A DNA stretch of 64,000 nucleotides from Agromyces sp. H17E-10 (GTDB lineage Bacteria > Actinomycetota > Actinomycetes > Actinomycetales > Microbacteriaceae). The notes beneath the pieces were generated by a model. It was given only the letters and a program-made list of their open reading frames with translations, was not told where the DNA came from and made no database searches. This document shows positions 26,299 to 34,292 of the stretch, piece after piece. The stretch's first letter is position 1; each line of letters begins with the position of its first letter. The stretch is from assembly GCF_022919715.1 (NCBI RefSeq), contig NZ_CP095042.1, forward strand, positions 2,418,001 to 2,482,000, read 5' to 3'. The position numbers and the translations under genes are program-made.

Positions 26299-27211
26299 GA
26301 GCATGTTCACCGGACTCAGCGCGTTTCCGCTCACGCCGCTCGCTGCCGACGTCGTCGACGAACGCGCCTTCGCGGGGCTCGTCGCGCGCCTCGCCGACGC
26401 GGGAGTCGACACGATCACCGCGCTCGGCTCGACCGGGTCGTACGCCTACCTCTCGACCGACGAGCGGGCCCGCGTCGCGAAGCTCGCGGTCGAGCACGCG
26501 GGGGACACCCCCGTCATCGTCGGCGTCGGTGCGCTTCGCACCTCGGACGTGCTCGCGAACGTGCGCAACGCCGAGGCGGCCGGCGCGCGGGGACTGCTGC
26601 TCGCGCCCATGACGTACCAGCCGCTCACGCACGACGACGTGGTCGGACTGTTCCGCGAGGTCACGTCGAGCACCGACCTGCCCGTGATCGTCTACGACAA
26701 CCCGGGCACGACGCACTTCACCTTCACGACCGAGCTGTACGCGCGCCTCGCCGAGCTGCCGGGCGTCGCGTCGATCAAGATCCCCGGCATGCCGCTCGAC
26801 GCGGACGCGATGGCCGAACGGGTCGCGGCGATCCGTGCGGTCGTGCCGTCGCACGTGACCATCGGCATCTCGGGTGACGCCTACGCGGCGACGGCCCTGA
26901 ATTCGGGATGCGACGCCTGGTACTCGGTCATCGCCGGAACGTTGCCGGGGCCCGCGTTGCGGATCACCCGCGCGGCGCAGGCCGGGCGCACCGACGAGGC
27001 GGATGCGGAGTCGGCGCGACTCACGCCGCTGTGGAAGCTGTTCGCCGAGTTCGGCGGCAGCCTGCGGGTCGTCGCCGCGATCGCCGAGCAGCTCGGGCTC
27101 ACGTCCGACCGGTGCCTGCCGCGCCCGATCCTGGGGCTCGACGAGGAACAGCGGGCGCGCGTCGCCGAGGTCGTGGCGCAGCTCGGGCTGCGCGACCAGC
27201 CGGTCGAGTAG
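26291..27211 (+). CDS. dihydrodipicolinate synthase/N-acetylneuraminate lyase family aldolase
   Basis: 306-residue TIM barrel. The Schiff-base lysine is in PGVASIKIPG (~160) and the tyrosine region in LPVIVYDNPGTT (~132). The usual GTTGE loop is altered to GSTGSYAYL, so it is unlikely to be housekeeping DapA and more likely a catabolic lyase or aldolase for a 2-keto acid. Overlaps the previous gene by eight bases. The last codons and TAG stop fall inside a REP-like repeat. Confidence 0.8.
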   Translation: MAESMFTGLSAFPLTPLAADVVDERAFAGLVARLADAGVDTITALGSTGSYAYLSTDERARVAKLAVEHAGDTPVIVGVGALRTSDVLANVRNAEAAGARGLLLAPMTYQPLTHDDVVGLFREVTSSTDLPVIVYDNPGTTHFTFTTELYARLAELPGVASIKIPGMPLDADAMAERVAAIRAVVPSHVTIGISGDAYAATALNSGCDAWYSVIAGTLPGPALRITRAAQAGRTDEADAESARLTPLWKLFAEFGGSLRVVAAIAEQLGLTSDRCLPRPILGLDEEQRARVAEVVAQLGLRDQPVE

Positions 27212-27276
27212 CGCGGAGCGCGTATCGAGGCCATCGACTCCGTGGTCTCGATACGGCGCTGCGCGCCTACTCGACC
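27202..27276. repeat. facing pair of REP-like repeats
   Basis: Plus-oriented copy 27202-27232 (GGTCGAGTAGCGCGGAGCGC and on) supplies the final codons and TAG of the aldolase gene. A minus-oriented copy lies at 27244-27276 (GGTCTCGATACGGCGCTGCG and on). Together they can form a stem-loop between two convergent genes. Confidence 0.8.
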
Positions 27277-27280
27277 GACG

Positions 27281-27694
27281 TCAGGCCGCCGGCTGGCTGA
27301 AACGCAGCATGTTGCCCGACGGGTCGCGGAACGCGCAGTCGCGCACGCCGTAGAACTGGTCCATTGGCTCCTGCAGCACCTCGGCCCCGGCGGCGCGGAT
27401 CGACTCGAACGTCGCATCCACATCGGGCGTCGTGAAGTTCACGCCGCGCAGCAGGCCCTTCGCGAGGAGTTGCGCCGCGGCATCCTTGTCGGACTGGGTG
27501 GCGTTGGGGTCGGCGATCGGCGGCTCGAGCACGATGTTGACGTCGGGCTGCGCCGGCGAACCGACGGTGACCCACCGCATGCCCTCGTACGAGATGTCGT
27601 TGCGCACCTCGAGGCCGAGCACGTCGCGGTAGAACGGGATCGCGGTCTCGTGGTCGTCGACCGCGATGAAGCACTGGGAGAGTGAGATGTCCAT
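27281..27694 (-). CDS. VOC family protein (glyoxalase/bleomycin-resistance-like)
   Basis: 137 residues, single VOC module (QCFIAVDDHETAIPFYRDVLGLEVR at the N terminus, FTTPDVDATFESIRAAGAEV, FRDPSGNMLRF at the end). Similar proteins bind metals or sequester toxic compounds. It follows an AraC-family gene by ten bases and is likely cotranscribed. Substrate unknown. Confidence 0.8.
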   Translation of the reverse strand: MDISLSQCFIAVDDHETAIPFYRDVLGLEVRNDISYEGMRWVTVGSPAQPDVNIVLEPPIADPNATQSDKDAAAQLLAKGLLRGVNFTTPDVDATFESIRAAGAEVLQEPMDQFYGVRDCAFRDPSGNMLRFSQPAA

Positions 27695-27704
27695 GACCCC
27701 GACG

Positions 27705-28124
27705 CTACCCACGTGAGGCCTGGCCCGCTTCTCCATTCCTGACGGGTCGCGTGCGGATCTTCACGATGCACGCCGGGATCGGTGCGGCGACGTCGTGCGA
27801 CCGGTTGCGGTAGGCGCTCGGGGTCTCGCCGACGAGCTCGGTGAAGCGGGTGCTGAACGAGCCGAGCGACGTACAGCCCACCGCGAAGCACACCTCGGTG
27901 ACGCTGAGGTCGCCGCGGCGCAGCAGCGCCTTCGCGCGCTCGATGCGCCGGGTCATGAGGTAGCTGTACGGCGTCTCGCCGTACGCCTCGCGGAAGCTGC
28001 GCGAGAAGTGCCCCGACGACATGAGCGCGACCTTCGCGAGGGCCTCGACGTCGAGCGGCTGCTCGTAGTCGCGGTCCATCGTGTCGCGTGCGCGACGGAG
28101 CCGGCGCAGGTCGTCGAGGTCCAT
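27705..28124 (-). CDS. AraC family transcriptional regulator, short
   Basis: 139 residues, essentially only the two HTH motifs (LDVEALAKVALMSSGHFSRSFREAYGE and LSVTEVCFAVGCTSLGSFSTRFTELVGETPSAYR) without a sensor domain. Its ATG overlaps the purC stop, so it is transcribed with purD-purC, and the adjacent VOC gene is the likely target. Similar AraC-VOC pairs occur elsewhere in actinobacteria. Confidence 0.85.
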   Translation of the reverse strand: MDLDDLRRLRRARDTMDRDYEQPLDVEALAKVALMSSGHFSRSFREAYGETPYSYLMTRRIERAKALLRRGDLSVTEVCFAVGCTSLGSFSTRFTELVGETPSAYRNRSHDVAAPIPACIVKIRTRPVRNGEAGQASRG

Positions 28125-29062
28125 CAGCCTCGCAGTCGGTCGAGCAGTTCACGGTAGCGGTCGGCGGTCTGCTCGACGATCTCGTCGGGCAGCACGGGCG
28201 GGCGTCCCTGCTGGTCCCAGTTCGCCGCGAGCCAGTTGCGCACGATCTGCTTGTCGAAGCTCGCCATGCGCTCCGCCGGCGTCGTGCCCGTGGCATAGGC
28301 CGCGGCATCCCAGTACCGGCTCGAATCGCTCGTGAGCACCTCGTCGGCGAGGGTCACGATGCCGGTGGCGCGATCGGCGCCGAACTCGAACTTCGTGTCG
28401 GCGAGGATGAGCCCGCGCTCCTCCGCCTTCTTCGACGCGCTGGCGAAGACCTCGAGCGAGAGCTCGCGCAGCTGCGCCGCGACGACGTCGCCGACGAGCT
28501 CGACCGTGCGCTCGTACGAGATGTTCTCGTCGTGCTGGCCCATCGGGGCCTTCCACGCCGGGGTGTAGATCGGCTCGGGCAGCCGGTCGCCGTCGCCGAG
28601 GCCCGCGGGCAGCGGGAAGCCGCCGATCGCACCCGTCTCGACGTACTCCTTGTAGCCCGAGCCCGTGAGGTACCCGCGTACGACGCACTCGATCGGGAAC
28701 ATGTCGAGCGTGCGGCACAGCGTCGCCCGGTCGGCCACGGCGTCGGGCACCTCGGGCAGCTCGAGCGCCTCGAGCCGGTCGTCCAGCGGATGCGCGAGAT
28801 GGTTCGGCACCTCGGGCAGCTCGTCGAACCACCAGTGCGTGAGCGCCGTGAGCATGGCGCCCTTGCCCGGGATCGGTGGTTCGAGCAGGTGGTCGAACGC
28901 GCTCACCCGGTCGCTCGCGACGACCAGTACGACGGGCGAGGTCGCGAGCGGGTCGCCCGTCCAGCTGTCGTCGTCGGTCATGAGCTTGGTCGGCACGTAC
29001 AGGTCGCGCACCTTGCCCGAGTAGACGTGGGTCCAGCCGGGGAGTTCGCCGATGTCGGTCAT
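28124..29062 (-). CDS. purC: phosphoribosylaminoimidazole-succinocarboxamide synthase
   Basis: 312 residues. Condenses CAIR with aspartate and ATP to SAICAR. VYSGKVRDLY at the N terminus, FPIECVVRGYLTGSGYKEY, GLILADTKFEFG and LADEVLTSDSSRYW are signatures. GAGG precedes the ATG. It follows purD by 18 bases. Confidence 0.97.
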   Translation of the reverse strand: MTDIGELPGWTHVYSGKVRDLYVPTKLMTDDDSWTGDPLATSPVVLVVASDRVSAFDHLLEPPIPGKGAMLTALTHWWFDELPEVPNHLAHPLDDRLEALELPEVPDAVADRATLCRTLDMFPIECVVRGYLTGSGYKEYVETGAIGGFPLPAGLGDGDRLPEPIYTPAWKAPMGQHDENISYERTVELVGDVVAAQLRELSLEVFASASKKAEERGLILADTKFEFGADRATGIVTLADEVLTSDSSRYWDAAAYATGTTPAERMASFDKQIVRNWLAANWDQQGRPPVLPDEIVEQTADRYRELLDRLRG

Positions 29063-29080
29063 GCTGTTCCTCGCTTCGGA

Positions 29081-30424
29081 CTATTCGGCGACGCGCGCCG
29101 CGATGTCGGTGCGGTACTGCCCGCCCTCGAGGCGCACCTGGCCGAGCGCCTCGTACGCGCGCCGCCGGGCGTCGGCGAAGCCGTCGCCGAGCGCGACCAC
29201 GTTGAGCACGCGGCCGCCGGTCGCGATGAGCGGCGCCTCCTCGCCGGGCTGGGCGTCGTCGGGCAGGGCGCCCACGGCGGTCGCGGCGTGGGCGAGGTGC
29301 ACACCCGGCACGGATGCCGCGGCCTCGAGCCCCTCGATGACCCGGCCGGTCTCGGGAGACTCGGGGTAGCCCTCGCTCGCGAGCACGACGGTGACGGCGG
29401 CCCGGTCGCGGAACACCGGGCGTTCGAGCGAGCCGAGCCCGCCGGTCGCGGCCGCCAGCAGCAGGCCCGAGAGCGGGGTCTCGAGCCGCGGCAGCACGAC
29501 CTGCGTCTCGGGGTCGCCGAAGCGCGCGTTGAACTCGATGACGCGGATGCCGCGCGAGGTGAGGATCAGCCCCGCGTACAGCAGCCCGACGAACGGGGTC
29601 TGCTCGGCGGCGAGCTGCCGCACCGTGGGCAGCGCGATGGTCTCGATGACCTCGTCGACGAACGCCTGCTCGCTGCCGAACCGCCCGCCGCGGCCGTCGA
29701 CCGCGTCGCCGAGCCACGGCAGTGGCGAGTACGCGCCCATGCCGCCCGTGTTCGGTCCCTGGTCGCCGTCGCGCAGGCGCTTGTAGTCCTGCGCGGGCGA
29801 CAGCGGCAGCACGTGCTCGCCGTCGGAGAGCAGGAAGAGCGACACCTCCTGCCCGTCGAGGAACTCCTCGACGAGCACGGGGCCCTGCTGCAGGTAGTGC
29901 ACGGCGTGGGCGAGCGCGGCGTCGCGGTCGTCGGTCACGAGCACGCCCTTGCCTGCCGCGAGACCGTCGGCCTTCACGACGAACGGGGCACCGAACTCGT
30001 CGAGCGTCGCGGCGACCTCGTCGAGGGTGGTGGCGAGCGTCGCGCGCCCGGTCGGCACGTCCGCCGCCTCCATGATGCGCTTCGCGAAGGTCTTCGAGCC
30101 CTCGAGCGCGGCGGCCTGCTTGCCGGGGCCGAAGACGGGGATGCCGCGGGCCCGCAGCGCGTCGGCGACGCCGGCGACGAGCGGCGCCTCGGGGCCGATG
30201 ACGACGAGCTCGATGCCGTTGTCGGCGGCGTAGTCGGTGACGAGCGCCGCGTCGGTCGCGTCGAGGGCGACGGTCGTGACGCTGCCGCGGGCCGACGAGG
30301 TCGGCGAGGCCGCGATGCCGGCGTTGCCGGGGGCGGCGGTGATCTCGTGGCCGGCCTCCTCATCGAGCAGCGCGAGGACGATGGCGTGCTCGCGCGCGCC
30401 CGAACCGAGGACGAGGATCTTCAC
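29081..30424 (-). CDS. purD: phosphoribosylamine-glycine ligase
   Basis: 447 residues, ATP-grasp enzyme making GAR. ILVLGSGAREHA at the N terminus, PFVVKADGLAAGKGV (~150), GPNTGGMGAYSP and IEFNARFGDPETQ are present. The GTG start has TAGCCT six bases upstream on the minus strand, indicating a leaderless mRNA. Leads the purD-purC-araC-VOC operon and diverges from lspA. Confidence 0.97.
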   Translation of the reverse strand: MKILVLGSGAREHAIVLALLDEEAGHEITAAPGNAGIAASPTSSARGSVTTVALDATDAALVTDYAADNGIELVVIGPEAPLVAGVADALRARGIPVFGPGKQAAALEGSKTFAKRIMEAADVPTGRATLATTLDEVAATLDEFGAPFVVKADGLAAGKGVLVTDDRDAALAHAVHYLQQGPVLVEEFLDGQEVSLFLLSDGEHVLPLSPAQDYKRLRDGDQGPNTGGMGAYSPLPWLGDAVDGRGGRFGSEQAFVDEVIETIALPTVRQLAAEQTPFVGLLYAGLILTSRGIRVIEFNARFGDPETQVVLPRLETPLSGLLLAAATGGLGSLERPVFRDRAAVTVVLASEGYPESPETGRVIEGLEAAASVPGVHLAHAATAVGALPDDAQPGEEAPLIATGGRVLNVVALGDGFADARRRAYEALGQVRLEGGQYRTDIAARVAE

Positions 30425-30506
30425 CGGTTCAGGCTACCGCGCTGCGCCGTCGAGCTCCGTTCCGTTGCGCGGTGCCATGGGTGCGACGTGCTGCGAGAAT
30501 GTGCGG

Positions 30507-31073
30507 GTGAGTGCAGAGCCGACGCCATCCGACCCCCAGCCGGCCGACGCGAACCCCGACGGGGTGCGCGACCACGGGGCATCCGGCCGCCGCCTGTTCT
30601 GGTGGGCGCTCGTCGTCGCGGTCGTCGTCGTGATCGCCGACCAGGCCAGCAAGTGGTGGGCCGAGGCCGAGCTCGGCGACGGCACGACGATCCCCGTCAT
30701 CGGCGACCTCATCCGCTTCGTGCTCGTCTACAACCCGGGCGCCGCGTTCTCGATCGGCACCGAGTACACGTGGATCTTCGCGATCGTCGCGGGTCTCGGC
30801 GCCATCGCCCTCGCGTGGTTCGCGTGGCGCGTGCGCTCGGTGGGCTGGGCGATCGCGCTCGGACTGCTGCTGGGCGGCGCGCTCACCCATCTCGGCGATC
30901 GCCTCTTTCGGGCGCCCGGATTCGGACGCGGGCACGTCGTCGACTTCATCGGCTACGGCGACTGGTTCATCGGCAACGTCGCCGACATCGCGATCTTCGC
31001 GGGTGCCGTGATGGTGCTCGTGCTCACGCTCATGGGCGTCTCGCCGACTGGCCGCCGCTCGCGCGACGACTGA
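30507..31073 (+). CDS. lspA: lipoprotein signal peptidase (signal peptidase II)
   Basis: 188-residue membrane aspartyl protease with four transmembrane helices, cleaving prolipoproteins. Conserved VVIADQASKWW, YNPGAAFS, GALTHLGDRLF, and the catalytic Asp boxes VVDFIGYGDWF and NVADIAI are intact. GTG 30507 lies six bases after GAGAAT, the same CTGCGAGAAT block seen before the RND gene at 58802; ATG 30477 is a longer alternative. A cytosolic Pro/Asp-rich extension precedes the first helix. Confidence 0.95.
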   Translation: MSAEPTPSDPQPADANPDGVRDHGASGRRLFWWALVVAVVVVIADQASKWWAEAELGDGTTIPVIGDLIRFVLVYNPGAAFSIGTEYTWIFAIVAGLGAIALAWFAWRVRSVGWAIALGLLLGGALTHLGDRLFRAPGFGRGHVVDFIGYGDWFIGNVADIAIFAGAVMVLVLTLMGVSPTGRRSRDD

Positions 31074-31196
31074 CGCGGGGCCCACGCGGCGACGAACCAG
31101 GCGCGGGGCCGCGTGGGCCGCGATGACTGACGCGGCGACGGTGCGCACTCGAGGTGGCCCGGGTGACCCGACGGCCCGGATGGGAGAATGACGACC

Positions 31197-31589
31197 ATGG
31201 CACGAGCGAGGATCGGCGACGACATCGGCCGGGCGGCGATCGGGGCGATCGCCGAGATCGCCCGGCAGCACGGCACGGACGTCGGGGAGGCGAGCGCCTC
31301 GGTCGACCGCTCGACCCTCGCGCTCGCGGTGCGGTACTCGCTGCAGCTGCTCGCCGAGCAGGCGCCCGGTGCGACGCTCGAGGTGCGGGTGCCGCCGTTC
31401 GCGGCCGTGCAGTGCGTCGAGGGCCCCAAGCACACCCGCGGCACCCCGCCGAACGTCATCGAGACGGATGCGGCGACCTGGCTCGCGCTCGCGACGGGCG
31501 TTCGCTCCTGGGCCGACGCACGTCAGTCGGGCACGGTGCACGCGTCGGGGCAGCGGGCCGATCTCGAGGGGCTCCTGCCGGTCGTCTGA
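31197..31589 (+). CDS. sterol carrier protein-like (SCP_3) protein
   Basis: 130 residues from ATG 31197, chosen because GAGAAT lies seven bases upstream; ATG 31188 is the alternative. TLEVRVPPFAAVQCVEGPKHTRGTPPNVIETDAATWLALATG matches the bacterial SCP-like family often found near purF in this group. It probably binds a hydrophobic ligand; function unknown. Confidence 0.72.
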   Translation: MARARIGDDIGRAAIGAIAEIARQHGTDVGEASASVDRSTLALAVRYSLQLLAEQAPGATLEVRVPPFAAVQCVEGPKHTRGTPPNVIETDAATWLALATGVRSWADARQSGTVHASGQRADLEGLLPVV

Positions 31590-31602
31590 TCCCGGCCTCG
31601 CA

Positions 31603-31643
31603 GGTTTCGAGACGCGTCCGACTCCGTCGGGCGCTCCTCAACC
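31603..31643 (-). repeat. REP-like repeat, minus orientation
   Basis: GGTTTCGAGACGCGTCCGAC at the left end and CGCTCCTCAACC at the right, 41 bases with the longer middle, in the gap between two small plus-strand genes. Confidence 0.75.
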
Positions 31644-31666
31644 GGCGGGTGGGGGACAATGGAAGG

Positions 31667-32053
31667 GTGAGCGACACCCAGCAGCCCGAACCGCAGCCCG
31701 AGGCCTCCGAGCAGGGGACGCCGCGGTACGAGACCGCGGCGACCCGCGACGAGGTCGTCGTGCGGCGTTCGCCCCGCTACGGCATCTGGATGATCGCGGG
31801 CGCCGTCCTCGGCGCGCTCGTCGCGTTCGTGCTGTCGTTCGCCTTCGCCCCGACCGAGGCGCAGGTCGCCGAGCGGGTGCAGAACGACTTCACCTACGAC
31901 CAGGGCCAGGTGTTCGGCTTCCTGCTGCTCGGGGGCGTCGCGTTCGGCGTGGCGCTCGGGGCGCTCGTCGCCCTCATCGTCGACCGCGCGATGTCGCGCC
32001 GCACGACGCGCGCCGTCGCCGAGCACGACGAGACGCACCGCGTCGACGGCTGA
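31667..32053 (+). CDS. conserved small membrane protein, function unknown
   Basis: 128 residues with two transmembrane helices (YGIWMIAGAVLGALVAFVLSF and VFGFLLLGGVAFGVALGALVALIV) separated by a short external loop, and charged soluble ends. GTG 31667 lies six bases after GACAAT and next to GGAAGG. No family recognised. Just upstream of the convergent purF end. Confidence 0.65.
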   Translation: MSDTQQPEPQPEASEQGTPRYETAATRDEVVVRRSPRYGIWMIAGAVLGALVAFVLSFAFAPTEAQVAERVQNDFTYDQGQVFGFLLLGGVAFGVALGALVALIVDRAMSRRTTRAVAEHDETHRVDG

Positions 32054-32146
32054 GCCGTACGTCGAACGTCGACCGTCGGAAGGCGACCCGCGCCGGACGG
32101 CGCTCGCTCGAGGCATCCGACCCGCCGTCGACGACGGATCGGACGG

Positions 32147-33604
32147 TCAGCTGAGCTGCGTGCGCTCGACCCAGCCCAGGTACTCGTCGGTCACGGTGCC
32201 GGTGACGTACTCGCCCGTGAAGCACGACAGGTCGAGACGGTCGATCGACGTGCCCTCGGTGATCGCCGCCTGCAGGTCGGCGACCTCCTGGTAGATCATG
32301 TGGTCGGCGCCGAGCTCGGCCGCGATCTCGGGGATCTTGCGGCCGTGCGCGATGAGCTCCTGACGGCTCGGCATGTTGATGCCGTACACGTGCGGGTAGC
32401 GCACGGGCGGCGCGGCCGAGGCGAACGTCACCTTGTTGGCACCCGCGTCGCGGGCCATCTGCACGATCTGCTGCGACGTCGTGCCGCGCACGATCGAGTC
32501 GTCGACGATGAGGATGTTCTTGCCGCGGAACTCCGTGCCCATCGCGTTGAGCTTCTGGCGTACCGACCGCTTGCGCTCGGACTGGCCGGGCATGATGAAC
32601 GTGCGGCCGACGTAGCGGTTCTTGTAGAAGCCCTCGCGGTACTCGATGCCGAGCTTCTGCGCGACCTGCATCGCCGACGGGCGCGACGAGTCGGGGATCG
32701 GCATGACGACGTCGACGTCGCCGAGCGGCATGTGCGTCGCGACGGTGTCGGCGAGGCGATCACCCATGCGCAGGCGCGACTCGTACACCGAGATGCCGTT
32801 CATGACCGAGTCGGGACGGGCGAGGTACACGTACTCGAACGAGCACGGCACGAGCACGGGGTTCTTCGCGCACTGGCGCGAGATCATCTCGCCGTCGAGC
32901 GTGATGAAGATCGCCTCACCCGGCTCGACGTCGCGCACGATCTCGTAGTCGCCGTTCTCGAGCACGAGCGACTCGCTCGCGACGATCCACTCGTCGCGGC
33001 CGGCCTCGGTGACGCGCTTGCCGAGGATGAGGGGGCGGATGCCGAACGGGTCGCGGAACGCGAGCAGCCCGTAGCCCGCGATCATCGAGATGACCGCGTA
33101 CGAGCCCTCGACCCGCTCATGCACCTGCGAGACGGCCTCGAAGACCTGGTCGGGGTCGAGCTCGAGCCCCTTGATCTGGCCCTGCAGCTCGGTCGCGAGC
33201 ACGTTGAGCAGCATCTCGGTGTCGCTCGTCGAGTTCACGTGGCGGCGGTCGATCGAGAACAGGTCGCCCGACAGCTCGCGCGTGTTCGTGAGGTTGCCGT
33301 TGTGCACGAGGATGATGCCGTACGGCGCGTTCACGTAGAACGGCTGCGCCTCCTCCTCGCGCTCGGCGGCGCCCTTCGTCGTGTAGCGCACGTGGCCGAG
33401 GCCCATGTTGCCGATGAGCGAGCGCATGTCGCGGGTGCGGAACGCCTCGCGCACCTGCCCCCGCGCCTTCGCCATGTGGAACACGGGGCCGTCGGCGGTC
33501 GCGATGCCCGTCGAGTCCTGGCCGCGGTGCTGCAGGAGCAGCAGGCTGTCGTAGATCTGCTGGTTGACGGGCTCGGTGGAGACGATGCCGACGATGCCGC
33601 ACAT
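32147..33604 (-). CDS. purF: amidophosphoribosyltransferase
   Basis: 485 residues. First committed step of purine synthesis: PRPP plus glutamine to phosphoribosylamine. The start is fixed by MCGIVGIV, where Cys2 becomes the N-terminal glutaminase nucleophile. HRGQDSTGIA, HNGNLTNTREL, the PRPP loop ILIVDDSIVRGTTSQQ (~355) and C-terminal SCFTGEYV are intact. Single gene. Confidence 0.97.
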   Translation of the reverse strand: MCGIVGIVSTEPVNQQIYDSLLLLQHRGQDSTGIATADGPVFHMAKARGQVREAFRTRDMRSLIGNMGLGHVRYTTKGAAEREEEAQPFYVNAPYGIILVHNGNLTNTRELSGDLFSIDRRHVNSTSDTEMLLNVLATELQGQIKGLELDPDQVFEAVSQVHERVEGSYAVISMIAGYGLLAFRDPFGIRPLILGKRVTEAGRDEWIVASESLVLENGDYEIVRDVEPGEAIFITLDGEMISRQCAKNPVLVPCSFEYVYLARPDSVMNGISVYESRLRMGDRLADTVATHMPLGDVDVVMPIPDSSRPSAMQVAQKLGIEYREGFYKNRYVGRTFIMPGQSERKRSVRQKLNAMGTEFRGKNILIVDDSIVRGTTSQQIVQMARDAGANKVTFASAAPPVRYPHVYGINMPSRQELIAHGRKIPEIAAELGADHMIYQEVADLQAAITEGTSIDRLDLSCFTGEYVTGTVTDEYLGWVERTQLS

Positions 33605-33704
33605 GCGAGCGATGGCTCCTCGTGGGGGTGTGGTGAACGGCCGGAACCGGCCTCGTCGATTCTCCCATACTGCGCGGGTGAGCCCGCCGTGTGCGGGCGC
33701 CTGC

Positions 33705-34214
33705 TCAGATGCGCAGCTTGGGTCGCCATCCGCGCGTGGAGACGGCGAGCTCGTTCCAGGCGTTGACCGACACGACGAGGGCGAGCAGCGCGGCCACTTC
33801 GTCGTCGGTGAAGGCCGCGGATGCCACGGCCCAGGTCTCGTCGGGGACATGGGTCTCCGACAACCGGGTGACATCGTCGACGAGCGCGAACGCCGCCCGC
33901 TCGCGGGCGGTGAAGAAGTTCGACTCGCGCCAGACGGCGACGGCGTAGAGGCGCTGCACGAGCTCGCCCGCGTCGAGCGCGTCGCGCGAGTGCAGGTCGA
34001 CGCAGTACGAGCAGCCGTTGAGCTGCGAGGCGCGCAGCCGCACGAGCTCGCGCAGGACCTTCTCGATGCCGGCCCGGTCGGCCTCGGCCTCGGCGGCGTC
34101 GTCGAGCGCGCTGACGGCGCGGACGAAGGCGGGCGCGACGCCGTCGAGGTCGAGGCGGCGGGTCGGGGCGACGGGAACGGCGGATGCGGTGGAGTCGATG
34201 GTCGTCGTGGTCAT
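33705..34214 (-). CDS. carboxymuconolactone decarboxylase/AhpD-like protein
   Basis: 169 residues with an all-helical CMD domain and the redox pair in NGCSYCVDLHSRDA (CxxC, ~85), typical of AhpD-like alkylhydroperoxidases. TAGCGT lies seven bases before the ATG on the minus strand, so it is probably leaderless. It diverges from a MocR regulator with 47 bases between, making it the likely regulatory target. Confidence 0.85.
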   Translation of the reverse strand: MTTTTIDSTASAVPVAPTRRLDLDGVAPAFVRAVSALDDAAEAEADRAGIEKVLRELVRLRASQLNGCSYCVDLHSRDALDAGELVQRLYAVAVWRESNFFTARERAAFALVDDVTRLSETHVPDETWAVASAAFTDDEVAALLALVVSVNAWNELAVSTRGWRPKLRI

Positions 34215-34253
34215 GGATCCCACGCTACGGAGCGGCGGCCGGGCTGGTAACGT

Positions 34254-34292
34254 CCAATCCCATGGCGCACGACTGGGCCAATTCAGGATTGG
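34254..34292. promoter_or_regulatory. MocR operator candidate: CCAATCC / GGATTGG inverted repeat
   Basis: CCAATCC (34254-34260) and GGATTGG (34286-34292) are seven-base inverted arms 25 bases apart. They flank the MocR start codon, and the left arm lies directly after the plus-strand -10 TAACGT (34248-34253). The same half-site occurs at the second MocR gene (51504-51540). Confidence 0.55.

Noticed and set aside
28088..31126. 1012-codon open plus-strand frame opposite purC and purD
   Set aside because: Composition is Arg/Gly/Val biased with no domain; purC, purD and lspA are unmistakable in other frames.
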